This document shows positions 18,803 through 29,200 of a stretch of DNA of 64,000 nt, piece after piece (the stretch's first letter is position 1; each line of letters starts with the position of its first letter). Source of the DNA: JAUXJB01 sp965226855 (lineage in GTDB: Bacteria; Myxococcota_A; UBA9160; SZUA-336); the NCBI GenBank assembly GCA_965226855.1, contig CBDDEE010000032.1, positions 372,001 through 436,000 of the forward strand, given 5' to 3'. Below the pieces are notes generated by a model that did not search any database, was not told where the DNA came from, and saw only the letters and a program-made list of their open reading frames with translations. The position numbers and the translations under genes were made by a program.

Positions 18803-20811
18803 TTACTCTTCCGAATACACACTAAACTGCAAGATCGTTGCCTGTTCCTGCCTGCAGTCGTACTCTTCGCATCTTGCAATTGTGCCCACCAATTCAGCTG
18901 GAACCGGTTTCGCATTCTGGTAGCCCACCGCTGAAGTGGACATGTCTGCTTTCATCCTCTCGCGATACTCGTAGTCACCCATCTCGTTCTCATCAAAGAT
19001 GAATTTGTACATGGCGAGCGCGCGTTTCTCACTCAGTGACATATTGAACTGGCGTGCTCTCGCTGTCGCAGGCGATGTATCGTTGATATCAACATATCTG
19101 CCCCGATAGACGGGCGATGTCATGCCGGAGATCTTGAGAGACTCGACATACTTCGCTGCCTCCGGATTTTCGTAGATGCTTTTTGCATATCTGGGAATCA
19201 CCACTCTCAGGAACTCTTTCATGTCTTCTGATAGTTGAAAGGATCCGCGCACAAAGTATGACTCCTGAAAGTTGAGTTTTACCCGTCCCGTCTTTTCGTC
19301 GATCTCCACGGCTGAATCGTCAAACAGGTCTCTGAAGTTGTGGGCTAGCTGTTCGACAATCCTTCGCTTGGCTTCGGCGAGCTGTTTCCGTACCTGGGCC
19401 GTCAATGCCTTTTCCCGCTCCAGCTGTTCTTCTGTAGCTGTCAGGGCCGCGGCGAATGCTCCCTCTGCCTCGCCTAGCTCCCGCGCCTTCTCTCGCGCAA
19501 GAGCAGACTTCTGTCGGGCCAGTTCGGCTTCGTGCGCTTGCTGAGCCACTGCTAAAGCTCGGGCCTTTTCCGCCTCCAAGCCGGATTCTGCGGCTTCCAG
19601 TGTCTCAACAAATGCAGTCGCTGCTTGAGCTAGCTGCGATGCGCGCGAGCTTCCATGGCCGCTGCCTGTGCTGCCAGGTCGGCATCACGTGCTTGTGCCG
19701 CTTGCGCTAACGCGGTCTGCGTCTCTCTCGCCGCTTCTGCTTCCTGGGCTGCAAGCGTTTCGGGAAACTTGTCCTTTGCGCTGCTCAGAGCGGACAAGGC
19801 TTGCTCTCGATCTTGATCGGTACTGCGAAGCGTCTGCTGCACTACTTCAAGCTGCTTCTCCGCGGAGGTAATGTCCTCTCTCGCCCGGGCCAGCTCTTCT
19901 TCTCGCAGCTTCTCCAACCTCTCTTGCTGTGTTCTTAGCGCTGCGAGCGTCTCCTGTTCGGCTGCTGCGAGCGCCTCGAGTTTATCCTCGGTGAGTACTT
20001 CTACCGTGGATGCAAGGTCTTCCTCGTATTGTAGTTCAGCCACAACCAGTGCGTGTTCCTTGGCTTCCTGCAATACCGCTGCCTGGCGAGCTAATGCTTC
20101 CTGGGTCTTCTGCGCCTCCTCTGACAGGGCTCGTGCTTTGTCTTGGGTCAGTTCACTTATCGCAATTGCAACGACTTGGTGGTGCTGTAGCTCCTGAGCT
20201 TCCAAGGCCTCCCGCTTGTCTGCGTCCAGAATAGCCTCTTGCTCTGCTAGGTCCCGCTCTCGCGCTCGCTGTTGCGCAGCCATTTGCTCTGCTAGTTCCC
20301 GCTCTTGTGTTTCCTGCAGCGTAGCCTGTTGGTGTTGCAGTTCTTCGTCGTGCTTGAACGCGATGCCAGCTACAAGACCTTCGTATTCGATTGCGGCTCG
20401 ATTGTCTTGAAGCGTCAACAGCTCGGCAATTTCTCGTGCTAGTTCCTGTGTCTTTGCCTCACGCTGTTTCAGGAGGGCTTCTACCGACATATCCGCGTAC
20501 GCCGCCCGGGCCTTGGCGTCCTCTTCGATCTTCCGTTCAAGCTGGCGTATCTTTGCTTCACTGTTCTGTTGAGCTCTGGCTACGAGCGTGTGTATCGTCT
20601 CGACGCTTTCCTTCTCGATTCTGGCTTCAATCTCCCGCTCGGCAGTTGCGACAATCTCTTGTATCTGGTTCTCAGTGTTCTGTTTGGCTATGGCGATCTC
20701 GTCGCTGGAATAAATCATGAATACAAGCGCAAGCACGGCGAACAAATCCACCATGGGAACGAGCGCTTCCGTGGTTTGCGATTCGTCCGAATTGGCTTGA
20801 TCAACATTCAT
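18803..20811 (-). CDS. MotB/ExbD-OmpA-like stator with giant coiled coil, frameshifted
   Basis: Two frames (20811-19630 and 19640-18803) form one protein of about 668 residues if a GC unit is removed from GCGCGCG at 19641-19647; the join reads ARASQLAQAATAF. Residues 17-36 (LVPMVDLFAVLALVFMIYSS) are the single MotB/ExbD-type helix, with Asp22 in the proton-binding place. About residues 45-490 are nearly continuous Ala/Glu/Gln/Arg/Lys heptads, a coiled coil. The C-terminal 180 residues hold an OmpA-like domain ending in NMSLSEKRALAMYKF. Start ATG 20811 lacks a strong Shine-Dalgarno. With the next gene it makes a two-component ion-driven complex; the job is unknown. Confidence 0.75.
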
Positions 20812-21103
20812 GCGTCATGTCTTTCGCCATAGTCACGAACCAGTCCAACATCACGATCGTGTCAACAGTTGATACTGTCGGCTATAGCAGGAAGGATCTG
20901 ATCAATGCTGCGGCTCGTCTGTCAGATGTGCAGCACGCACGCATCTGCGCTCTGGCGAAGTAGGCGGCGGATGGTCATCGCTGGCTCATTCCGGTCTGGG
21001 GCGTCCCCAATCGCGACGGGTGCGCGCACTTCCGGGGCACTTCGGTATCGGTCTGCAGCGCGCTGCTCTTGACGGCCGTCTCGGAGGGCGGGTTCTCCGA
21101 CCG
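20812..21103. other. Intergenic region, no gene seen
   Basis: About 290 bp between the stator gene start and the end of the cyclase gene on the same strand. A minus-strand ORF at 20922-21371 mostly overlaps the cyclase gene in another frame and shows no family features. The promoter of the motor operon should lie in 20812-20900, but no clear -35/-10 pair stands out. Confidence 0.4.
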
Positions 21104-23134
21104 TTACTCCAGCCCAGCCTTCCGCAGCGCGGCGTTGCGGCGCGCGTCGGTCTCCGGCCGCGACACGGCGAGATAGTTCTGCATGAGCTCGATCGAGAGA
21201 TCGGGCCGGACGCGCCGGCCTTGCGCGATCGCGGCTTGCGCCTCGTCGATGCGGCCGAGCGATACGGCGCTCATCGCGATGTAGAGGTAGCCTACCGGGA
21301 AGTAGGTTGGTTCCAAGGCCACCAAGCGTCGAGCCGCCTCGAGTGACGCTTCGTAACGCCCGGTTTCCCAATTAGCCAAAGCGAGATTGTCGTAAATCCA
21401 GACCATTGGCCCATGCGGATCTAGCCGCCGGGCGCGCTCGGTCGCGACGATACAGGCTTCTGGGTCCCCGGCGAGCAGTTGCGCCCAGCCGAACCAGATC
21501 CAGGCTTCGGGCATGCTCGGATTCAAGACCACGGCGCGCCGCGTAGAGTCGAGCGCATTGTCCCGGTCGCCCGCCGTCAGATAGACCGCTCCCAGGGCGG
21601 CATGGACTACCGGATCGCGCGGATCGAGTTCGCGCGCCCGACGCGCGGTCGCGAGCGCGGCGGACACTTCTTCTGCGGTCGCTGTGCGACCGTCCCCGGT
21701 CAGCGCCATCCAGTTTGCCATCGCCAACCGCGCCAGCGCCGTCGCGAATCGGGGATCGGCCTCAGCCGCGCGCTCGAAGAGCCGTGCCCCCGCGACCCAG
21801 TCTTCGCGCGTATACCGGTCTATGCGTTGGAGTCCGAGCTGGTATAGGCTCCATGCTTCGAGATTCTCGGTGCCCTCTTGTCGCGCGCGCTCACCCTCTG
21901 CGCGTGTCAGGTCACCCACGAGAGACGCCGCGATGGTAGAACTGAGCTCATCCTGGAGCGCGAACACGTCCGCGATCTCGCGGTCGTAGGTTTCAGCCCA
22001 GACGTGCTCGCCGGATGTCGCGTCGATAAGCTGCGCGGTGACGCGGATGTGATCGCCGGCGCGGCGCACGCTGCCTGCGACGACATAGCGAACGCCAAGC
22101 TCGTCGCTGATGCGCTGCAAGTCTGCGTGACCAGCGCGGTACTGAAAGCTCGAGTTGCGCGCGATCACGGGGAACGCACGTCAGGACGATAGCCGCGTAA
22201 TGAGGTCTTCGGCTAGACCGTCAGCGAAGAATGCCTGCTCTGGATCAGGGGACAGGTTGTCGAAGGGCAGCACTGCAATCGCCGGCCGGCCGCCGAAATC
22301 GGGAACGTTGGCCATCTCGCTATCGGCCTGCGCTGCATCGCCCACGGTAGATACGGCAGCGGACTTCAACGCGTTCGACCATGCAAGGTAGCCCCCCAAA
22401 GCGCCGAGGATGACCAGTGAGGCGACAGCGAGTGGCCATGCTCGGCGCGGCGGCTTCGCCGTTTGTCGTTGCGGTAGCGGCGTCGCTTTCTCCCCCGCCG
22501 CCGGCACGGTAAAACTTGCAACACCTTCGAGTCCCGCCTCGCGGATCTCGAGCGGCTCGTCGAAACCCTTCAGCACGTAGCTTCCGTACGTCTCCCAACG
22601 AATTGGCTGGCGAAACTGCTGGTAGTCGAGCCGTTGTCGCGCGCTGTTGGCCACCGTCGCAGACATCAGCACCTGCGCCGGACTTGCGAGACTCGCGATG
22701 CGTGCAGCGAGATCGACTGCGAGACCTTCTACACGCGGACGTGTGTCGTCGCCATCAGCGCCGGACCGCTCACTCACTTCGCCCAGATGCATACCGGTGC
22801 GCACGCCGGGCAAGTCGGGCGAGTTCGAATGCGCAAGCTGCAGGCGCAGCGCAAACGTGAGCGCGGCGCTTGGGGTTTCGAATGTCAGAAAGCACCCGTC
22901 GCCAGCCCAATCGATAATACGGCCGCCGGACTCCGCGGCGACGCGACGCACGATCGCGCGATGCCGTTCGATCAGTGCGCCGACCACCTGGTCGCCGCGC
23001 GCCATCTTCAATGCGGTCGAATCCGCCAGATCGGTGAAGACCAGCGTCAGGATCCGTGAGCTCGCGATCGTGTTGGTCATCCCGGGCGCATCGCGGCGAG
23101 CGGCATTCGTGGTTCCGCAATACAGTGCATGCAA
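21104..23134 (-). CDS. Class III adenylate/guanylate cyclase with TolB-like and TPR domains, interrupted by TGA
   Basis: One reading frame split by TGA at 22179-22181. Upstream part: cyclase catalytic domain with metal-site Asp in TLVFTDLADST and IIDWAGDGCFLTF, then a single helix (LAVASLVILGALGGYLAW) and the start of the TolB-like region (PAIAVLPFDNLSPDPEQ). Downstream part, same frame: VIARNSSFQYRAG, VRYVVAGSVRRAGDHIRV, then TPR repeats to KAGLE. Family sequences have Trp where the TGA is, so TGG to TGA is likely. Repaired length is 676. TTG at 23134 has GAGGAGG 6 nt upstream; ATG 23080 (MTNTIASSRILTL) is the alternative. It would make cyclic nucleotide in response to an unknown signal. Confidence 0.82.
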
Positions 23135-23384
23135 TCGGGCCCTCCTCGGGTCGGTTAATTATGGACCAATTGCACTCGATAAATGGCCGCGACACATCTA
23201 CGAGGTAAGGCAATGGACTCGGATACCCGCGGCGGGGCGGCAGTCTGAGGTGGACGCCCCTCCACTCGGACGTGGTTGGCGGCTCACCCTCTGCCGGAGG
23301 GATCGAAAGCGCGGCTTGAAGCTCCTAGCCGCAGCGGTGAGTCGCGTGGGAGCTGCCTGCGCCGCCAGAGGACGGTCGCCAAGT

Positions 23385-23828
23385 CTACGAACTCGACTTT
23401 CCCTGAGCGGCGTCGAGAAGGCGGTCGATGCGGTCTTTCGCTGCCCTCGTGAGGCTGCCCTGCTCGTATTGGTCGATGACCGCACGCTCTATCCTGTCGA
23501 GCCAGTCGTCCGCGCTGGTCGTAGGTGGGAGTATGGGTTCGGCGGGCTCGTCTGAGCCGCGGCGCTCCAGGGCTCCGTAGAGCCTCAGCCACCGATCGAA
23601 GCGCAGCGAGCCCCGCAGCACGCCCCGAAACAGGCGTGCGGGCCGTTCCGAATCGGTGAAGGCGCCGATGAGTCCGGCGATCAGCCCAATCGGACCGAGC
23701 ACGACATCACGGATCCCCTCGACCATGAGCTTCAGCTGCAGCGCGACCACGTCCCGTGCGAGCTCCCATCGCCGGGCCTTCTCATCAGTGTCCGCCTCCT
23801 TCCGGTCCGCGATCGTCCGCTCTTCCAT
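23385..23828 (-). CDS. Conserved hypothetical protein, 147 aa
   Basis: A small protein with a central hydrophobic segment (DVVLGPIGLIAGLIGAF) between an Arg/Glu-rich N-terminus (KARRWELARDVVALQLKLM) and a C-terminal helical region (DDWLDRIERAVIDQYEQG). Sequences of this look occur as uncharacterised proteins in proteobacteria. ATG 23828 is the only good start; the ribosome-binding site is weak (CGGGGG). It is 250 bp upstream of the cyclase start on the same strand. Confidence 0.6.
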   Translation of the reverse strand: MEERTIADRKEADTDEKARRWELARDVVALQLKLMVEGIRDVVLGPIGLIAGLIGAFTDSERPARLFRGVLRGSLRFDRWLRLYGALERRGSDEPAEPILPPTTSADDWLDRIERAVIDQYEQGSLTRAAKDRIDRLLDAAQGKSSS

Positions 23829-24090
23829 CCCCCGATGTTACTGGAAGTGCCCCGAGATATGCTCGCTACGACGTACTCATGCGCGGACGCTCGCAGATCC
23901 TCGAGCAGCATCGGCTCGGAGTCGGCGACATTGAGTGTGTGATCGCAGAGCTCGGGGTCTGACGCCGCAGTCTGCCCGGCGAGACGCACCGCGTCATTCT
24001 GAGCCATACTCTCTGGTGAGCCGGCAGAGCCGCGAGTCGCTGACCCACCACCTTCTCCGAGCTGGAAACGAGGAGAGCCGAGGGAGCAGA
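23829..24090. other. Divergent intergenic region with a possible short relic
   Basis: Lies between a minus-strand gene and the plus-strand Zn-ribbon gene. One plus frame ends LEQHRLGVGDIECVIAELGV with TGA at 23960-23962; it looks protein-like but has no start and I cannot place it. Nothing else is seen. Confidence 0.25.
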
Positions 24091-24525
24091 ATGCCAAAGC
24101 AAGGCGTGGAACCCGACGAGTTGACCCAGGGGTTCTGGGACGCCGCCAACGAGGGGCGGCTGGTGATCCAGAACTGCCACGAGTGCGACATCCTCCAGCA
24201 CCCGCCGGAGGCTCGCTGTCGAAAATGTGGTTCGGCGAGCCATCTCGAGTGGAGGCCGATGAGTGGCCGGGGCAGGATCTACAACTACGGGGTCGTCTAC
24301 GACTGCCCGGTCGCGCGGCTTCAGGAAGATCAACCGTTCAATGTTGCGGTGATCATGTTGGACGAGGACCCGGGGATTCAGATGTACTCCCACCTACCCG
24401 GCATACCTGTGGACGAGGTTCCGGTAGGGGCCAGGGTCGAGGTGGTATTCGAGGCGAGCGCGAACGGTCAAAAGGTACCCGAGTGGCGGGTCGCAGTGCC
24501 CGACACCGAGAGGGGTGACTCATGA
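24091..24525 (+). CDS. Zn-ribbon/OB-fold (DUF35-type) acyl-CoA-associated protein
   Basis: A 144-residue protein with an N-terminal rubredoxin-like Zn ribbon (CHEC at about residues 30-33 and CRKC about 43-46) followed by an OB fold (RIYNYGVVYDCP, VEVVFEAS). Such proteins pair with thiolase-like enzymes and bind acyl-CoA, for example in SCP2-thiolase or steroid side-chain pathways. ATG at 24091 has GAGGGAG 5 nt upstream. Its stop overlaps the thiolase start (ATGA at 24522), so translation is coupled, which supports a two-subunit complex. Confidence 0.85.
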   Translation: MPKQGVEPDELTQGFWDAANEGRLVIQNCHECDILQHPPEARCRKCGSASHLEWRPMSGRGRIYNYGVVYDCPVARLQEDQPFNVAVIMLDEDPGIQMYSHLPGIPVDEVPVGARVEVVFEASANGQKVPEWRVAVPDTERGDS

Positions 24526-25844
24526 CCACCCAGGCGGCTCCGGAGTCGATCTATCGGATCGCGGAGGGGCTCGGGGTCTGGGAGCACCGCGGGCAGGTGG
24601 CCGCCGTGGGTGTCGGCCACTCACCGACCGCTCGCCGTTGGGACGGCAAGCCAGAGACCTCGCTGGGCGCCAACAGCGTCAAGGCGCTCAGGGGAGCGAT
24701 CGAGGACGCGGGTGTCTCCCCCGACGAGATCGACGGTTTGGTCCTCGACCCTTTCACCACCACGGGGGCCTTCTGGCCCAAGGGGAAGCCCGTCCCGCTG
24801 GAGGTCGTGAACGCCTTCAAGCCCACGAGCGACCCGCTCGACGGGATCGCCAAGCTGAGCGCCGACTGGATCTTGAACAACATGCCGGAGCTTACCAACG
24901 TCGAGTTCACCATGTACGGCCCGACCTGCATGTCGAACGCGCTGTGCGTTGCGGCGCAAGCAGTCGGCGATGGCCGCACGAACACGTGCCTGGTGCTCAA
25001 GGGCTGGCACAACTTCGAGGGCCGCTACTACCAGGGCGGGGCCAACGCGGGCGATACCCTCCGGGGGACCAGCGCGATTCGAAACCTGTGGGGGGCTCCC
25101 GCGTGCTACGGAACCGCTCTGCAGTTCGCGGAGTACTGTCGCAAGTACGGCAAGACGCACGAAATGATGGCCCCGTTCATTTCGAATTCGAGACGGAACG
25201 GCCTGATGTTCCCGGAGGGCTACTGGGCCCAGCACCGGCCCGAGCAGCTGACGACGGAGGACTACCTGGCTGCGCGGTGGATCGCCAAGCCCGCGAGTCT
25301 GTTCGACAACGACATACCCATCATGGTGTCGGCTGCCTACCTGTTCACGAACGCCAGCCGGGCGCGGCACATGAAGCAGAAGCCCGTCTACGTGTGGAAC
25401 CATGTCTCCACCCGAGCTAATTCTCGCAACCTCACGCCAACGCTGGACGAGGTGGAAGAGGAGACCGCCAGGGCCGCGAGGAAGATCTACGAAGGGGCAG
25501 GGATCGAGGCATCCGACCTTTCGTTCGAGAACATGTATGATGGATTCACGCTGTTCCACCAGTTCCACCTGGAGGGACTCGGCTACCGCGGCATAAAGTT
25601 CGGCGAGGCCTTGGACTTCTACCAGACCGACATCAGTATCGAGGGGCCGAATCCGGTGTCACCGAGCGGTGGAAACATCGGCAGCGGCCGCAGCCGGTTC
25701 TGGATGCACACCGATTCCATCCAGCAGCTGCAGGGACGCGCGGGGGCTCGACAGATCACCGGCGTCAAGCCGGAGGTCGGTGTCTCGGGTGGCCCCATGC
25801 CCCTCTACGGCTCGTACATGGTATGGAGCGCGACTCCCGACTGA
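24522..25844 (+). CDS. Thiolase-like protein (SCP2-thiolase/lipid-transfer type)
   Basis: A 440-residue thiolase-fold protein. N-terminal half has GVGHSPTARR and GANSVKALRGAIEDAGVSPD, the usual active-site Cys region near GPTCMSNALCVAAQAV, and the C-terminal half has the substrate-binding Gly-rich run VSPSGGNIGSGRS. Family members act in degradation of acyl-CoAs with bulky groups or as inactive partners; the Zn-ribbon/OB-fold neighbour is the expected partner. Overlap with that gene is 4 bp. Enzyme or non-catalytic role cannot be decided here. Confidence 0.85.
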   Translation: MTTQAAPESIYRIAEGLGVWEHRGQVAAVGVGHSPTARRWDGKPETSLGANSVKALRGAIEDAGVSPDEIDGLVLDPFTTTGAFWPKGKPVPLEVVNAFKPTSDPLDGIAKLSADWILNNMPELTNVEFTMYGPTCMSNALCVAAQAVGDGRTNTCLVLKGWHNFEGRYYQGGANAGDTLRGTSAIRNLWGAPACYGTALQFAEYCRKYGKTHEMMAPFISNSRRNGLMFPEGYWAQHRPEQLTTEDYLAARWIAKPASLFDNDIPIMVSAAYLFTNASRARHMKQKPVYVWNHVSTRANSRNLTPTLDEVEEETARAARKIYEGAGIEASDLSFENMYDGFTLFHQFHLEGLGYRGIKFGEALDFYQTDISIEGPNPVSPSGGNIGSGRSRFWMHTDSIQQLQGRAGARQITGVKPEVGVSGGPMPLYGSYMVWSATPD

Positions 25845-25862
25845 TTCACTCGGAGCGATGCG

Positions 25863-26216
25863 GTGCTGATCCTCATCAGTTTTGACATCGACGGGACCTT
25901 GGACGTGGGTGACCCACCAGGAGTCCTGTCGATGGACATGGTGCGGCGAGCCCAGGCGAAGGGGTTCGTGATCGGGAGCTGTTCCGACCGTCCACTCAGC
26001 ACGCAGCGTGCAATCTGGGTCGCGCACGACATCCGGGCGGAGTTTACTGTGTCGAAGCATATGCTCCCCGAGGTGAAGGCGGAGTTCAGGGCGGACGCCT
26101 ACTACCACATCGGCGACCGAGAGGACCTGGACAAGCGCTACGCACTGGCCGCGGGCTTCGAGTTTCTCTGGCCCGACGAGGCCCTTACGAAGGCCTGGTT
26201 CCTTCCCGACATGTGA
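25863..26216 (+). CDS. Small HAD-like hydrolase
   Basis: A 117-residue protein beginning with the HAD nucleophile motif (SFDIDGTLDVGDPPG, residues 6-20). The third-motif region is YYHIGDREDLDKR, with the acidic residues that hold Mg2+; a small size and no cap domain suit a minimal phosphatase. GTG at 25863 follows the thiolase stop by 18 bp, with GGAG upstream, so it may be the last gene of that operon. Confidence 0.7.
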   Translation: MLILISFDIDGTLDVGDPPGVLSMDMVRRAQAKGFVIGSCSDRPLSTQRAIWVAHDIRAEFTVSKHMLPEVKAEFRADAYYHIGDREDLDKRYALAAGFEFLWPDEALTKAWFLPDM

Positions 26217-26281
26217 GGCTACCGATGGGTCCAGCAACAAAGAAGATCGGGTTCGTGAAGAGCTAGCTGCGGAATGAGCGA

Positions 26282-29200
26282 GTGAACTGCCCGAGCTGCG
26301 GCCATGAGAACCGGGATAGCGCCAGGTTCTGTGAGGGGTGCGCCAACCGGCTGACGAGGACCTGCGGCAACTGTGGCACCGAGCTACGTCCGTCGGCGAA
26401 GTTCTGTGACGGCTGTGCGAGTCCCGTGGGCTCACCCCCTGCCACCCAGCCCGAACACGACCCCCGCTCCTACACCCCCAAGCACCTCGCCGACAAGATC
26501 CTCCAGTCGAAGTCCGCCCTGGAGGGCGAGCGCAAGCAGGTGACGGTGATGTTTGCGGACGTGAAGGGCTCGATGGAGCTGGCGGAGCAGCTCGACCCCG
26601 AGGAGTGGCACCGCATTCTCGACCGCTTCTTCCAGATCCTGACCGAGGGCGTGCACCGCTTCGAGGGAACCGTCAATCAGTACACGGGCGACGGCATCAT
26701 GGCGCTCTTCGGGGCGCCGATCGCACACGAGGACCATGCGCGGCGCGCCTGCTATTCAGCCCTCTGGCTGCAGGAGGGGCTGCGCAAGTCGGCCGACCAG
26801 CTGCGCAGGACGCAGGGCCTGAACTTCTCGGTGCGCATCGGCCTGAACTCGGGCGAGGTGGTCGTAGGCAAGATCGGGGACGACCTGCGCATGGACTACA
26901 CGGCGCAGGGGCACACGGTCGGCCTGGCCCAACGCATGGAAGCGCTCGCATCGGGAGGCAGCATCTATCTGAGCGCTCGGACGGCGGGGCTCGTGTCCGG
27001 ATACCTCGACCTCAAAGACCTGGGCGACTTCGCGGTCAAAGGCTCCACCAGGCCGTTGCGGGTTTTCGAACTCCGGGGGTCGGGCGATGCCCGCACGCCG
27101 TTTGATCTCGCTCGCGCACGAGGGCTCACCCGCTTCGTGGGGCGGAGCGACGAGATGGCGGTGCTCGAAGTGGCCCTGGAACAGGCTCTCGCCGGCCGCG
27201 GGCGCACGATCGGCATCGTCGCCCAGGCCGGCACCGGGAAGACCCGCCTCTGCCACGAGTTCGGCCTTCGCTGCAGGGCGCGGGGCCTCACGGTCCACGA
27301 GGCACGAGGCCTCGCCCACGGCAAGAACATCGCGCTGCTTCCGGCGGTGGAGCTCCTGCGGAACTTCTTCGGGATCGACGAGCGCGACGGTGATCGCGCC
27401 GCTCGTGAGAAGATCACGGGGCGGGTTCTATTCCTCGACGAGTCGCTCCGCGACGAGCTTCCGATCTTCTTCGACCTCCTCGGAGTACCCGATCCTGTCC
27501 GACCTCTTCCTCCCGTCGATCCCGAGGCGCTGCAACGGCGCATGTACAACGCGGTCCGGGCGATCATGCGCGCCGATGCGGACTGGGATCCGGGCGTCGT
27601 ACTGCTCGAGGATCTCCACTGGCTCGACCCCGCCAGCGACGCGGTGTTCGAGCAGGTGATCGAGGCGATCGCTGCATCTCGGAGCCTGGTGGTCGTGAAC
27701 TTCCGTCCTGAGTACCGGGCCCGTTGGATGCAGCAGTCGCACTACCAGCAGCTCTCATTGCTTCCCCTCTCGGAGTCTGCCCTGCGCGACCTCCTGCGCG
27801 ACCTGCTCGGCGAGGATTCGAGCGTCGCGGCCCTTCCAGCGGCGATCCACGCCCGAACTGGCGGGAACCCGTTCTTCAGCGAGGAGGTGGTGCAGTCCAT
27901 GATCGAAGACGGCCATCTCGAGGGCACGCGCGGTGCGTATCGTCTTCTCGCCGACTACGAGACGCTTCCAATACCCGAGAGCGTGCAGGGCGTGCTCGCG
28001 GCGCGCATCGATCGCCTCCCGGAGCGCGAGAAGCACGTGCTGCAGGCCGCTTCCGTCGTCGGCACGACATTCGGCGAACGCGTTCTGGCGCGCGTGGTAG
28101 ATCTTCCCGAGATCGCTCTGACCGATGCGCTCCGGAACTTACAGGATGGCGAGTTCCTCTACGAAGTCGAGCTCTACCCGGAGCGCGAGTACACCTTCAA
28201 ACATCCCCTGACCCAGGAGGTGGCGGACCGTTCCCAGCTCTCGGAGCGACGCAAGAGCGCGCACGCGGCCGTCGCCCGCGCGATCGAGGAGCTCGATGCC
28301 CAGCACCTCGACGAGCGCGCCGCACTCCTCGCCCATCACTGGGAAGGCGCCGACGACCCGGCGCGCGCGGCGCACTGGCACGCGCGGGCTGCCGGCCGCA
28401 TCGGGGCTACCGACTATGGAGATGCGTACGCGCACTGGCGGCGCGTGGAGGAGCTGCTCGAGGAAGTCGGAAGCAACGGTGAGATGCAGGCGCTCCGGGC
28501 GCGGGCCCTCGTGGAGCAGGTCAAGCTGGCCTTCCGCGCCGGCATCACCGAGAAGGACGCGGCCGCGCTCTACCAGCGAGGACGGGACTACCTGGAAGCC
28601 CGCGGCGACGACCGAGCACTGGCGGAGCTGCTGTGCGCCTTCGCAGCAATCAAGCAGAACTTGGGCGATCTGATCGAATACTCTGAGCTGGCCGAGGAGG
28701 CCGCGGCCACGGCCCGTCGTGCGGGCGATCCGGTGCTCCGGGCGGCGGTCACCCTGGACCTGGTCTGGACACGGATGCAACGCGGCTCGCTCGCGGAGGC
28801 CGTCGCCGCGGCGGACGAGGGCGTGGCTCTTGTGGGCGACGATTCGGAGCTGGGCGCGGACGTCTTCGGCTGGAGTCCTCTGGCCGCCAACCTCGGGGCC
28901 GGGGGCTTCGCACTCGCGCTGATGGGAAGGGTGGAGGAGGCGGACCAGCGAGTGAGCGCGGCCCTCCGCGTTGCGCCCGATCGGTCGCCGCTGGAGATCC
29001 TGACCTGGCTCCACTCGTGGCGAACCGAGGTGGAGCTCTCGCGAGGGAACGCGGACCAGGCACTGCACGCGGGAAGAAGGTGTCTTGAGCTGGCCGAGGG
29101 TTCGGGAAGCCCGCACTGTTCGGTCTTCGCACACTGCTGGCTCGCCGCGGCGCACGTCGCGCACCAGAGCTGGCGGGAAGCCGCAGATCTGATGGAGAAG

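Noticed and set aside
17728..20811. Calling the motor pair a Zorya defence system
   Set aside because: The channel/stator pair is similar in kind, but no ZorC, ZorD or ZorE gene is adjacent, the channel protein lacks a long C-terminal tail, and the long coil is in the stator instead.
22179..22181. TGA in the cyclase gene as a second selenocysteine codon
   Set aside because: The family residue there is Trp in a non-catalytic linker, so Sec would make no sense.
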